Notes under the pieces: generated by a model
Database searches by the model: none
The model's input: the letters and a program-made list of their open reading frames with translations, nothing else
Told to the model about the DNA's origin: nothing
Program-made: the position numbers and the translations under genes
DNA from: Faecalicatena contorta
GTDB taxonomy: Bacteria; Bacillota; Clostridia; Lachnospirales; Lachnospiraceae
DNA: 64,000 nt
Assembly: GCF_039521745.1 (NCBI RefSeq)
Contig: NZ_BAAACT010000050.1
Direction: 5' to 3' (one strand)
Shown here: positions 1 through 8,210 of the stretch, one piece after another
Layout of the letters: each line of letters starts with the position of its first letter
Position numbering within the stretch: the stretch's first letter is position 1

Positions 1-83
1 TCTTCGTGGCTCCTGCCAGCCAACTCAGGTTTTCGTAACTGCTCTAACTGCTTTGCAGCATATTTTAATGTCTCTTCATTCAT
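1..83 (-). CDS. Small phage protein, partial (3' end outside window)
   Basis: A reading frame starts at ATG 83 after an AGGAGGA site and runs off the left edge, giving 27 visible residues rich in Lys, Glu and Gln, probably helical. It belongs to the leftward run of very small phage genes. No function can be assigned. Confidence 0.55.
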   Translation of the reverse strand, partial: MNEETLKYAAKQLEQLRKPELAGRSHE

Positions 84-114
84 GACTTTTCCTCCTAAAT
101 GTTAATTCCTCCGT

Positions 115-300
115 CTAAATATCAGAATCATCTGAAATCCCCATCCAATTGACAATTATCGGATTCCACTCAGATTCAATAATATTGCTTATTTCTTTTT
201 CCGCATCTCTAATATCCTTTATCGTCGGCGGGGAATGTCTAAAATTAGCAACTGCATTTCCCATGCTCATACCAGCTATATAAACTACTAAATATTTCAA
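115..300 (-). CDS. Hypothetical phage protein, 61 aa
   Basis: The ORF begins at ATG 300 directly behind an AGGAGGAA site. The first 18 residues are hydrophobic with small residues, then the sequence becomes acidic and ends in SDDSDI. No family is recognised. It lies in a chain of small leftward genes separated by nearly identical RBS boxes (see 87-108, 303-320 and 793-812), which supports expression. Confidence 0.55.
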   Translation of the reverse strand: MKYLVVYIAGMSMGNAVANFRHSPPTIKDIRDAEKEISNIIESEWNPIIVNWMGISDDSDI

Positions 301-310
301 ATTATTCCTC

Positions 311-466
311 CTAAATGTCCAAATCTCTTTTTAACCGTCTTCTTGCCATACGGCGGAACAATCTCTTTAAGTTTCCTTTCCATTTAGGACAGTATATACG
401 ACCACAATTTAGATCATATGCCGTCATATCATTCTGATATTTATTTTTAAAGCAATCTTTTCTCAA
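311..466 (-). CDS. Small basic phage protein, 51 aa, TTG start
   Basis: The frame opens with TTG at 466, 5 nt after an AAAGGAGG site. It contains CGRIYCPKWKGN and a very basic helix LFRRMARRRLKRDL. The PKWKG...RLFRR pattern recalls small phage proteins I have met in Lachnospiraceae elements, whose function is unknown. Its stop codon overlaps the RBS of the next gene. The two Cys residues spaced by five and the Arg-rich tail suggest nucleic-acid binding; this is inference. Confidence 0.55.
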   Translation of the reverse strand: MRKDCFKNKYQNDMTAYDLNCGRIYCPKWKGNLKRLFRRMARRRLKRDLDI

Positions 467-493
467 CTTTATCCTCCTTTGGCAAATGTTAAT

Positions 494-790
494 TTAGTGT
501 ACTAAAATCATGTTACTGTCAAGACCTATTTGTTTCATTTTTCTCATAAATAATTTCAACTCGAAATAAGTTAATCCAACACAAGTGTTACCGATGTTCT
601 CTTCATCCATTAAGTCCTTGTCATAAGACTGTATAATATGTGCTCCTGATACTTTATGTAATAGATCTACACACTGCGTATAATTATATTTTTTATTAAC
701 CCTTTCAAAATTAGCACCATATTCATTTTCTGATACTTTTACGAAACCTATTGATTCCAGTTTCTCATCGATATTTCTAAATAATTTCAT
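494..790 (-). CDS. Hypothetical phage protein, 98 aa
   Basis: It starts at ATG 790 after AGGAGGAAGA. The mixed alpha/beta composition, with a central segment around CVGLTYFELKLFMRKM, suggests a small globular protein. There is no signal peptide or membrane segment. It is part of the leftward late-early gene chain; function unknown. Confidence 0.6.
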   Translation of the reverse strand: MKLFRNIDEKLESIGFVKVSENEYGANFERVNKKYNYTQCVDLLHKVSGAHIIQSYDKDLMDEENIGNTCVGLTYFELKLFMRKMKQIGLDSNMILVH

Positions 791-813
791 CTTCTTCCTC
801 CTAAATGTTAATC

Positions 814-1074
814 TTATTTACTTAACGCCTGTCCACAGTTAGGACAATATTTATCATCAATAATACCTTGTTCACAGTTATTTTCAGATCCACACGCTGG
901 GCAAATATACTCGTCGACATGTACTTCTTCAATCCTCATAGGAGTTGATTTAATTTTAAGTATCTCAACATCTTCCGGAGTCAAACCTGTATCTTCATAA
1001 CATTTTAATCGATTATAATATAATTGTGTCTCAGCATCTCCAAACAGTATAGTACCTTGTGTTAATCTCTCCAT
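814..1074 (-). CDS. Phage protein with C-terminal zinc ribbon, 86 aa
   Basis: I chose ATG 1074 (MERLTQ) because an AAGGAG site lies 7 nt upstream; a longer in-frame start at 1116 has none. The N-terminal half carries the CYEDTGLTPEDV block that is common in small Clostridial phage proteins. The C-terminus has CPAC at about residue 58 and CPNC at about residue 78, the four ligands of a zinc ribbon. Likely nucleic-acid or protein binding; role unknown. Confidence 0.65.
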   Translation of the reverse strand: MERLTQGTILFGDAETQLYYNRLKCYEDTGLTPEDVEILKIKSTPMRIEEVHVDEYICPACGSENNCEQGIIDDKYCPNCGQALSK

Positions 1075-1169
1075 TATCTGCTCCTTCTTAATATTTTTTC
1101 TGCTTAGTGTAACCAAAATAACAATTTCAACACTGTTTTTTACAGCTGCATATGTTATTCACTACTCCT

Positions 1170-1694
1170 TTAGCTGTTATAAAAGCATTCTAGTATTTTA
1201 TTCTTTGCACTACTCAAATACCTCGAGTATATTGATTGGCTAACCCCTAGTTTTTCTGCCTTCTGTTTTTGGCTAACACTTGGCAAATCAATGCTAAGCG
1301 CAACAGCAGAAAACTCTCTATCATTTAGGTAATCAATGCTACTTTGAATGACCATAATAGCTTCTACTTCCCCGAACCCATCCCTCTTATCCGCAATCGT
1401 GTCTTTTAAAGTAATATCTTCCGTATCTTGTATGGGATCCTCCAGAGACAAAACATACAGATGCTTTTTCTGTTTACGCAGAAATTGAAGAATCTCATTG
1501 CTGATCACTTTTCCTGCATAAGTTGTAAAGCTGAAACCAGATCCCTTATCAAATTTTTGTGCTGCTTTTACTAATCCTACATTTGCGATACCAAGAAGGT
1601 CATCATACTCAATAGGGACACCTCTAAACTTATTCGCCATGGAATATGCAAACATTAAATTATCTTCAATTAATTTATTTCTTTCTTCTGTCAT
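1170..1694 (-). CDS. Sigma-70 family RNA polymerase sigma factor (phage)
   Basis: The 174-residue protein has region 2 (about residues 10-75; YDDLLGIANVGLVKAAQKFD and the FTTYA segment contacting the -10 element) and a C-terminal helix-turn-helix matching region 4 (QKAEKLGVSQSIYSRYLSSA). This is the two-domain layout of SigF/G-like or phage late sigma factors. It probably redirects host polymerase to late phage genes lying left of the window. The start is odd: ATG 1694 has an in-frame TGA just upstream and no good Shine-Dalgarno sequence at normal spacing. Confidence 0.85.
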   Translation of the reverse strand: MTEERNKLIEDNLMFAYSMANKFRGVPIEYDDLLGIANVGLVKAAQKFDKGSGFSFTTYAGKVISNEILQFLRKQKKHLYVLSLEDPIQDTEDITLKDTIADKRDGFGEVEAIMVIQSSIDYLNDREFSAVALSIDLPSVSQKQKAEKLGVSQSIYSRYLSSAKNKILECFYNS

Positions 1695-1702
1695 TACTAG
1701 TC

Positions 1703-1741
1703 AGGAGAACCCGGGTATTATGCGCGCACCTCTTTTCTCCT
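1703..1741 (-). promoter_or_regulatory. Inverted repeat over the leader of the sigma factor gene
   Basis: On the transcript, AGGAGAA and TTCTCCT form a perfect 7-bp stem with a 25-nt loop, ending 9 nt before the sigma factor ATG. The only strong Shine-Dalgarno-like sequence is the 5' arm, about 40 nt upstream of the start, followed by a short GTG-CGC-GCA-TAA frame. A translational control hairpin or leader peptide would fit. No experiment supports this. Confidence 0.35.
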
Positions 1742-1760
1742 TTCGCCTAAATTTATAAAT

Positions 1761-1943
1761 CTACATAGGTATAAACCAATCTAATCCACTTACTTTTATG
1801 TAATGACGAAATGTGTTTAGATCTGTGTATATACCAAAATATATTTGCATATATTGCCAAACTTCTTTTATGGGCATCCCCTGAAAAAGTAAGTCCTGAA
1901 TCTTTGCGTAATATGGAGTATACACACTTTGCTTTTTACACAC
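1761..1943 (-). CDS. Small phage protein, 60 aa, possible HTH
   Basis: The start at 1943 overlaps the end of the upstream gene by 8 nt, as in translationally coupled phage genes. The sequence (GMPIKEVWQYMQIYF ... LNTFRHYIKVSGLDW) looks like a short helix-turn-helix with a terminal helix, similar in feel to small phage recruitment proteins. No catalytic motif is seen. Confidence 0.5.
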   Translation of the reverse strand: MCKKQSVYTPYYAKIQDLLFQGMPIKEVWQYMQIYFGIYTDLNTFRHYIKVSGLDWFIPM

Positions 1944-2289
1944 TCTTATCTACACTCTCTTTCTTAAATGAACTATTCAGAATATCAATCCCGATATCAT
2001 CCAGCAGTGCTTCGTTAAGTAATAAAAAATAATCTTCATCTGTCTCCACGAATTTAAGTTGCCTTATTATAAACTCCATATAGGCTAAAATCTGATCTTT
2101 GTTATAATCACACTCCCTATATAGATAATCCACACTTATTAAAAGAAAGCTATCAAAAGCCCTTTTGATGTCTTCATCCGCTTGCTTCTTTTGTGCTTCT
2201 TTAAAACGAGGGTCCTTCAAGGCTTGTTCAACTAAATTGTGAATCTTATGTTTCTTGATCTCTTTATCTGCCCAGCTAATTCTGATCAC
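1936..2289 (-). CDS. Hypothetical phage protein, 117 aa
   Basis: An all-helical, charged protein with KDPRFKEAQKKQADEDIKRAF near the start and a run of hydrophobic helices to the end. It overlaps its upstream neighbour by 14 nt and its downstream neighbour by 8 nt, so it is embedded in the operon. No recognised domain. Confidence 0.6.
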   Translation of the reverse strand: MIRISWADKEIKKHKIHNLVEQALKDPRFKEAQKKQADEDIKRAFDSFLLISVDYLYRECDYNKDQILAYMEFIIRQLKFVETDEDYFLLLNEALLDDIGIDILNSSFKKESVDKSV

Positions 2290-2545
2290 CTTCTTTTCTC
2301 ATTGAGACAAACATCTTTCTTACAACAATTGACCATCCGCAAACAAAAAAATCATTTGCTTCCTTAGCAGCTTTAGCAACATCCTTATCTGTGAAATTAC
2401 ATATCTCAGTCACAATCTCATCCATATCCTGATTATATTTCGCCATGTTTCCTGATTTTGCGAAGTCCGTGTACGCTTTCCAATTTTTATTCTGTATATC
2501 CTTTATTAAGTTGTGTAGCTTCTGAATATCAACTTTTTCTTCCAT
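2276..2545 (-). CDS. Hypothetical phage protein, 89 aa
   Basis: A soluble, helical, acidic protein (KLHNLIKDIQNKNWKAYTDF at the N-terminus). It starts 11 nt after the primase-helicase stop behind a GGAG-type RBS and overlaps the next gene. The position just after the replication fusion protein suggests an accessory replication or regulatory role, without direct evidence. Confidence 0.55.
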   Translation of the reverse strand: MEEKVDIQKLHNLIKDIQNKNWKAYTDFAKSGNMAKYNQDMDEIVTEICNFTDKDVAKAAKEANDFFVCGWSIVVRKMFVSMRKEGDQN

Positions 2546-2555
2546 TGATTATCTC

Positions 2556-4577
2556 CTATTCAAAAACTAATTCCATATCATCTGATACAGGAACAAAGCC
2601 ATCATCATGTTTATTCCATCCATACAACTTGTTTTCAGCCACATAGTTCTTAAGCCGCTTTGACTCCTTCTCATAAAACAGAGGAATGAAATAATCCTGG
2701 ATTCCACCATCACGGTCTTTGGCAATCTCAATTACATTTGTTGCCCTGTACAATTCATTATCGTCTTTCCAGCCAAACATCTGCTTTGTCAGTCTCCGGA
2801 AATCCTCATTGACTCTATGAACAATAAAAGCATTGTCAACAGCATTTCCCAAATCCCCGGTTCCACTTATATCATCCAATCTCAAAAATCCCATTGCCTT
2901 TCTTGGATGTGCCACGAATAGGATATGAATATCCTTCCGCTTCGCCAACTGTTCCAATCCAAGCACAAAAGCTGTCTGTGCGTCATATTTATTGTCACTC
3001 AAGCCAGATATATTAAATGCCATTAGATTATCAAGTATCAGCAAATCCAACTTCTTTTCTTCCACCTGTTTCTCGAACTGCTCAATAACAGCCAGATAAT
3101 CATTGCCATATTCATTGTTGTAAAGGAAGAAATGCTCTCCAAGCCAATCAGCAATATACTTCTGGTATTTCTTCTGCACATTATAGTATCCTTCGAACTG
3201 AGTTGGCTCCGTATATCCTTTTCCTGCCGCCTGCAGATTCATCCAGCGCATAAAGTTCTTTGGTGCCAGTTCCCCACTAAACACCCCTACATTGTTTCCA
3301 GCGTCTACACAGTCAATATTAATTTCAGAGATTATAGAGCTTTTCCCGGATGCTCTCAGACCTGATATTACCGATACATAACCTTTCTTTAATCCCCTCA
3401 ACTTTTTATCAATATCAATAATTCCTGTTTTTATAAATGTTTCATCTGGAACTGGCAGATTCAAAATGTCATTCGCAGTGTAAAATACCGGCCTTCCTTC
3501 TACAATTTCAATTTTCTTTATATTCTGAAACCGGTTGGGCTTCCGGTATATTCTATGCTCATATTCCAGCTGCCGCTTCTCGTATGCATCAGGCTCATAG
3601 AGCAGTCTCACGTCACGCCAGGTCTTGTCTGAGCATGAATTATGGAAACAATGAAATCCGATTGCGCCGGCCCGCGACTGAAAGATACAGGCATCTTTGC
3701 CTTTGTGGTTAGAATCAAACGGGCAACAATCTAAGATGTACTTCGCGCCATCAGAATAACTGTTCTTCCGATATCGAAGACCGTATTTGCTCAACCACTC
3801 TTCGAGATCAAACTCCCGCGGCTGGTAGTTGTTATACCGCTGCGGCTTCTCTTCTTTCGGGTACAGCTCGCACAATTTCTGCAAATATTTGATATCATTT
3901 ACTACGACGCTCTCAGGGTTACCGATTATGCAACTCATGCGATGCGGTCTCACGTCCGTATTCGCCCCTTTCTGCGCCAATGTGCCATACAGCTTACAAA
4001 CTCTCGCCGGGTTGAAGTTTTTCATGTCTACGCCTATTTCAGCGTCCGTGAACAACATATCTAATGTTTTCAAAGACTTCTTCATCAATGCTGTTACTTC
4101 ATCTGACTTGTCAAGATATACTCTGTACAGTAAATGCACGCCGTTTCCACTAAACCCAAACAGAGGATCATTAAAACCGAGATCTTTCAAGAATTTATAG
4201 ATCTGATTTCCCTTCGCCTTTGCCTTTTTGATCTGCTCATCAGTAGAAGATGTTCCTGTCGGTCTGATTGGGTCAAGGTCAATCATCATCCAATCATATC
4301 CTGTTACATCATTGTCACTGGTCGTTGCTTTTGGGTTTTTCTCAAATCTATCTCGTTGAGTTCTGTCATAACACGCATCATTCAGCGTGTTTAGCGTGAT
4401 GTAGATATTGCAGTCTCCAAAATTTCTAAGTTTGTCAAAACCACGTACCAATGCATCTGCATTCTGAAAATATCCGCTATACAACTGTTTATTGCCATAT
4501 ATTACCCGGACCTCGAATAACTGATTGTCAGGCTTCATAAGTGCAATTGCTTTTCGCACCTCTTTTTCGTTTAGCAT
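2556..4577 (-). CDS. Primase-helicase fusion (AEP-type primase plus DnaB-like helicase)
   Basis: The 673-residue protein combines two replication activities. The N-terminal part (to about residue 240) has WMMIDLDP, the DxD-type metal site of archaeo-eukaryotic primases, and SGNGVHLLYRV, the matching catalytic His strand. A Cys/His cluster follows (about 280-330; CCPFDSNHKG, FHCFHNSC), probably a zinc site. From about residue 380 there is a RecA-fold helicase with Walker A GLRASGKSS, Walker B LDLLILDN and a sensor LFVAHP. It should prime and unwind phage DNA. It overlaps the DUF4373-like gene by 7 nt, so the two are coupled. Confidence 0.85.
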   Translation of the reverse strand: MLNEKEVRKAIALMKPDNQLFEVRVIYGNKQLYSGYFQNADALVRGFDKLRNFGDCNIYITLNTLNDACYDRTQRDRFEKNPKATTSDNDVTGYDWMMIDLDPIRPTGTSSTDEQIKKAKAKGNQIYKFLKDLGFNDPLFGFSGNGVHLLYRVYLDKSDEVTALMKKSLKTLDMLFTDAEIGVDMKNFNPARVCKLYGTLAQKGANTDVRPHRMSCIIGNPESVVVNDIKYLQKLCELYPKEEKPQRYNNYQPREFDLEEWLSKYGLRYRKNSYSDGAKYILDCCPFDSNHKGKDACIFQSRAGAIGFHCFHNSCSDKTWRDVRLLYEPDAYEKRQLEYEHRIYRKPNRFQNIKKIEIVEGRPVFYTANDILNLPVPDETFIKTGIIDIDKKLRGLKKGYVSVISGLRASGKSSIISEINIDCVDAGNNVGVFSGELAPKNFMRWMNLQAAGKGYTEPTQFEGYYNVQKKYQKYIADWLGEHFFLYNNEYGNDYLAVIEQFEKQVEEKKLDLLILDNLMAFNISGLSDNKYDAQTAFVLGLEQLAKRKDIHILFVAHPRKAMGFLRLDDISGTGDLGNAVDNAFIVHRVNEDFRRLTKQMFGWKDDNELYRATNVIEIAKDRDGGIQDYFIPLFYEKESKRLKNYVAENKLYGWNKHDDGFVPVSDDMELVFE

Positions 4578-5494
4578 CCTTGCCTACCTCCTCCAATATT
4601 GGTATTTTTAAGTATTGGATCCACGATATTCGCATCGTCATAATTACCATCCAGCACTTTGGGAAAATTATTCGGAAGCACGAACCAATCGAATGTAATA
4701 GTCCATTGTCGCCGGTTACTGCTCCGTCCCTGAAGGAAACTGCTATATTTGATTTTATCAATTGCTTTTAATACATCATCGATACCATACTGTTTTATTC
4801 TTGCGATTAAGCTGTCATATCTCTTTGTACCGGATGTCAATTTTGATACTGGTTTGATTCCGAAAGATTTTAAATCATTCCAAGCGTCTACACACCGTCG
4901 GACGTCAGTCCGATGAACAGTATCTTTAGATACTGTATTTACTTTACTATCCTTTACTTTACTATCCTTTTGTCCTAGTGAATCGTCATTTACTTCAAGC
5001 GTATTGTCATTCTCTCCTAGTAAATCGTCATTTACTTCAAGTTTCTGCTTATTTTTTCGTACAAAAACTACATCTTGATAATCTTTTCCATTTTTATCAA
5101 GCAGCCACAGTTCACTATATATTTCCGTTCCCTTACGATTTTTGCTCTTAAGGACCAACAGAAAACTTTTTTGGATACCTCTACTGGTAAGCACTCCCCA
5201 CCCATCAAACAGCCTCTTATCAAAAAGACCAATCTGTAAGCAGTAGTCCACAGTTTCTTTTACTGTACCGGCACCAACGCCCCCGCCCATCTTCCTCGCA
5301 GTCGTTGCACATAAGTCGTAGCACCATTCGTAGTAGTATCCTTCGCTTCCAAACGCCATCTGGCATAGGTAAAAGTAAATTCCAAATCCAACCCATCCTT
5401 GAGCATCTAAAAGCTTATCTATCTTTGTGTCATTGGAGAAAATGTCAACAGACCATCCGGCGTAATCAATCCGCTTCTTAGGTCTCCCTGCCAT
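4571..5494 (-). CDS. DUF4373-like phage replication protein
   Basis: Residues 1-110 match the DUF4373/Lin1244-type domain (MAGRPKKR, then WSVDIFSNDTKI...LDAQGWVGFGIYFYLCQ), a winged-helix fold typical of replisome organisers in Firmicutes phages. The middle (about 160-195) is low complexity with repeats of EVNDDLLGEN and EVNDDSLGQK, then KVKDSKV; the C-terminal third looks like a DnaD-type helical domain. It probably binds the phage origin and loads the helicase encoded just downstream. The internal repeats in the linker are nearly identical at DNA level (around 4970-5040). Confidence 0.75.
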   Translation of the reverse strand: MAGRPKKRIDYAGWSVDIFSNDTKIDKLLDAQGWVGFGIYFYLCQMAFGSEGYYYEWCYDLCATTARKMGGGVGAGTVKETVDYCLQIGLFDKRLFDGWGVLTSRGIQKSFLLVLKSKNRKGTEIYSELWLLDKNGKDYQDVVFVRKNKQKLEVNDDLLGENDNTLEVNDDSLGQKDSKVKDSKVNTVSKDTVHRTDVRRCVDAWNDLKSFGIKPVSKLTSGTKRYDSLIARIKQYGIDDVLKAIDKIKYSSFLQGRSSNRRQWTITFDWFVLPNNFPKVLDGNYDDANIVDPILKNTNIGGGRQGC

Positions 5495-5495
5495 G

Positions 5496-6095
5496 TTATT
5501 CCTCCGTATTCATATTTAATAAGTCGATGATTTGTTTCCCGGATTCTTCCGGTCGGCAGAAAAGAAACTCCACTCCATATTTTTTTTGCATCGTTCTCAT
5601 TGCCTTAGCCAATGAAGCACCTTTTGTTGCAGTCGGATATTTCAATGCCCTTTTTCGCTCACCAGATGGTGTTGTAATCCACTTTTTCATATGTAGCCGA
5701 GGATTATCCCAAGTTTGTAGATCTTCTATGGATTTGATGCCATCTTCGTTTTCAATAAGGATGATCAATCGAATGTCGTTATTCTTAGCCAAAATACATT
5801 CATCACGAAATCTTTCATGCTGCCGTCCACAAACATTGCCAATAATTTCCTGTAAATCCTTTTTGGTATCTACGCAAATGGAATATGTTCCCAGAAAATC
5901 CATTTTCTTTGGTTCCATTCCCCGTTTCTGTTTTCTTGCAATAACGTCCATCACCTCATTGGTACAGAGAATATAATCCCCACAGGGGAGAGGATATCGC
6001 TCCCAATAAATACCATGGGATTCAAAATAGATATGTTTAAGCTCATGTTTATTGGTTTGTTGCCCTTTATCCTCTATTACTATCATCGCCATCAC
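5496..6095 (-). CDS. ERCC4-type nuclease
   Basis: About 199 residues. LPCGDYI and the downstream VDTKKDLQEIIGN segment resemble the ERCC4/XPF nuclease core (GDY and a V-E/D-x-K motif), followed by HERFRDEC and IRLIILIENEDG, the usual next helices and strand. Such proteins cut branched DNA and in phages may resolve recombination intermediates. The start could instead be the Met at 6086; the 5' end overlaps its neighbour by 29 nt. The first acidic residue is Asp rather than the usual Glu, so activity should not be taken for granted. Confidence 0.7.
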   Translation of the reverse strand: MMAMIVIEDKGQQTNKHELKHIYFESHGIYWERYPLPCGDYILCTNEVMDVIARKQKRGMEPKKMDFLGTYSICVDTKKDLQEIIGNVCGRQHERFRDECILAKNNDIRLIILIENEDGIKSIEDLQTWDNPRLHMKKWITTPSGERKRALKYPTATKGASLAKAMRTMQKKYGVEFLFCRPEESGKQIIDLLNMNTEE

Positions 6096-6459
6096 CTGCC
6101 TTATATTCTCTGTCGCTTTCCAGATACTCTTCTGTCCGTTTTTGCAAATTCAGCATACCGCCAAGCCGTTTGAGAACTGCTTTGTTGTTTTCAGAATTCG
6201 AGAAATCGTGTACATATCGGTATAAGTCCACGGTATCTTTATACTTTCTTCTTTTCAGTCTTTCCTTATGGAGAGCGGTAGCAAGCCTATTTCTCTCTTG
6301 CTTGTCTTTTGCAAATTCGAACTTGTGCTGCCAACTCCGAACTCGCTCGATTGAGTCAAGTTGTTCACATTCGCTTTTGGATTTAGTGTAAATATCATTC
6401 GCGTAGTTCAATAAATCAATGAAGTCCTGAATAATCTCAGATGGTTTCCTGTCTCCCAA
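6067..6459 (-). CDS. Hypothetical phage protein, 130 aa
   Basis: A charged, almost entirely helical protein (KHEFAKDKQERNRL-like heptads, ALHKERLKRRKYKDTVDLYRY) with no visible catalytic motif. It lies between ssb and the ERCC4 nuclease and overlaps the latter. Likely an accessory DNA metabolism protein by position only. Confidence 0.6.
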   Translation of the reverse strand: MGDRKPSEIIQDFIDLLNYANDIYTKSKSECEQLDSIERVRSWQHKFEFAKDKQERNRLATALHKERLKRRKYKDTVDLYRYVHDFSNSENNKAVLKRLGGMLNLQKRTEEYLESDREYKAGDGDDSNRG

Positions 6460-6474
6460 AGTTAACCACCGCCC

Positions 6475-6903
6475 TTAGTCAAACGGAAGCTGTTCATTGA
6501 TTCCGTCAGGGATATTCATAAATCCGTCTCCTGAACCTTCCGGCGCTGGTCCCGTATTCTGACTCTGATTTTGCTGGTTTTCAGATTTGCTTTGCGCAAA
6601 CTCATGTTCCTCAATCAAAACCTCTGTTGTATATACTTTCACTCCATCTTTGTTCGTGTAGCTGCCAGTCTGAATGCGTCCCGAAACAGCTACGCGCATC
6701 CCCTGGCGGAAATACTTTTCGGCAAACTCAGCTGTACGCCCAAATGCTACACATGGGATAAAATCTGCTGTAGGTTCGTTGTCCCTCTTGAATCTGCGTT
6801 CAACAGCTAATGTATATCTCGCAACTGCAGTTGAATTATCCCCCTGTGAATACCTAACTTCTGGATCTCTTGTCAACCTACCCACTAAAATTGTTTTATT
6901 CAT
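6475..6903 (-). CDS. ssb: Single-stranded DNA-binding protein
   Basis: Starting at ATG 6903 (MNKTILVGRLTRDPEVRYS) the protein is 142 aa. It has an OB fold with FIPCVAFGRTAEFAEKYFRQG and VSGRIQTGSYTNKDGVKVY, a Gln/Asn-rich linker and the acidic tip EQLPFD that recruits partner proteins. This is standard bacterial SSB architecture. It would coat ssDNA in phage replication and RecT recombination. A longer ORF start at 6930 gives a non-family N-terminus and is rejected. Confidence 0.95.
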   Translation of the reverse strand: MNKTILVGRLTRDPEVRYSQGDNSTAVARYTLAVERRFKRDNEPTADFIPCVAFGRTAEFAEKYFRQGMRVAVSGRIQTGSYTNKDGVKVYTTEVLIEEHEFAQSKSENQQNQSQNTGPAPEGSGDGFMNIPDGINEQLPFD

Positions 6904-6952
6904 GTCTTCGCTCCAATCTCCGGCAGTCAATCATTGACTGCCGGGAAATTTA

Positions 6953-7681
6953 TTATGATATAACCGTAAACGCCGGGTATTCAGAAAGTTCTTGCTGCAA
7001 ATATTCTTTAATTGCTTTCATAGCTACATTCTTCCATGCGCCTCCATCGGCTTCGAAAATTGCGCATCCTACACCGCTTATCTCGTCCTGACGCATCCGG
7101 AACACAAATGCACTTTCAGGCTGCTCCACTTCGATAAATGTTCGGAATGGCCTTAATTTCACTGGATTAGGTACAACCGCCTCGCCCTTAGATGCTATGC
7201 CGGTTTTAATTGTAGCTTTCTGTGTTACTCCATCATCCCCATACTGTGCTACAGTTCCATTTTCAACAGTTCCAGCGAATTTAAGAAGCAGTTCACTATC
7301 ACCGTTTGGAATAAATTTCGACTGAAGAGCAATAATAAAACTCTCATGCCCCATATACTTCCCAAAATCAAAATTAGGGATTTGGGCATTAACATCAACT
7401 AAAATCTCACGTTTTCGATCATCGTCCAGGGCGGATACCAACCGCACCTCACATGGTGATATAATCTGCACAATCATCTTATCCGTAGATTTATCCGTAT
7501 TGGATTTGATATACTCTACAAGGCTTGTTAACGTACTCATCTCTAATGCTTCTGCCCGGCGCATTTCATCCACCGGATATAATTTCTTATCTGAATAAGT
7601 GACTGCCATACGTTCAACCAAATTTGGCTCCGCCAATTCATTTCCATACTGTACCAGTTCTTTTAATCCGCTTTCCATCAT
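6953..7681 (-). CDS. Conserved phage protein, 242 aa, unknown
   Basis: No family name is recognised with confidence. The protein has an alternating alpha/beta pattern, with RREILVDVNAQIPNFDFGKYM and FRTFIEVEQPESAFVFRMRQ. It sits between ssb and a replication-terminator-like gene in the recombination/replication block, a position often held by conserved single-strand annealing accessory genes in Clostridial phages. Function is open. Confidence 0.65.
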   Translation of the reverse strand: MMESGLKELVQYGNELAEPNLVERMAVTYSDKKLYPVDEMRRAEALEMSTLTSLVEYIKSNTDKSTDKMIVQIISPCEVRLVSALDDDRKREILVDVNAQIPNFDFGKYMGHESFIIALQSKFIPNGDSELLLKFAGTVENGTVAQYGDDGVTQKATIKTGIASKGEAVVPNPVKLRPFRTFIEVEQPESAFVFRMRQDEISGVGCAIFEADGGAWKNVAMKAIKEYLQQELSEYPAFTVIS

Positions 7682-7694
7682 TATAGAATCCTCC

Positions 7695-8114
7695 TTATGC
7701 CTGTTTTGCAGTTCTTAAATCGACTACTTTGTTCTCTTTAATTTCACCAGTTTCTGTGTCAACCACTTTGCCATCAATCATTTCCTCTTTTTTCGCCAAA
7801 TCTTCAATGGTCATCTGTCCTTTAATTCCCGGACCATATTCGGACGCAAATACTTTTCCGGTTTCCAAATCGCGCTGCAATGCAAATTGTGTCTTAATCG
7901 GAGATGCCGGAGCGAGCTTTGTCTCAACGGAAACCTCTGCTACCGAATCATCTCTTAACTCATTTTGAGTGAGTGCTACTTTAATTGTGATCACACGCTT
8001 ATTCTTGTATGGAGTATTCACATCAAGCATATTCTCCGTCACCTGTTCGAACGCTCTGTCGAACTTTTCCTGCAAAGCACCGCCTGCAAATTCTTCTAAA
8101 TTTACTTTTGTCAT
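7695..8114 (-). CDS. Phage replication-terminator-like protein
   Basis: I chose ATG 8114 (MTKVNLEEFAGG) because AAAGGA lies 9 nt upstream; the longer frame to 8174 has a hydrophobic non-family start. The 139-aa product matches phage genes commonly labelled replication terminator protein (GGALQEKFDRAFEQVTEN, NTPYKNKRVITIKV). The label is by family habit; it is not shown to be a Tus/RTP-type terminator. The C-terminus is acidic and Val/Thr-rich. Confidence 0.65.
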   Translation of the reverse strand: MTKVNLEEFAGGALQEKFDRAFEQVTENMLDVNTPYKNKRVITIKVALTQNELRDDSVAEVSVETKLAPASPIKTQFALQRDLETGKVFASEYGPGIKGQMTIEDLAKKEEMIDGKVVDTETGEIKENKVVDLRTAKQA

Positions 8115-8210
8115 AATAAAATCCTTTCTCAAAATAAATTGATTAAATAACATATATAAAAACTGACCGGTCAAGTTGTTTTTTACCTATGATTTCAATT
8201 CCGTCATCTT

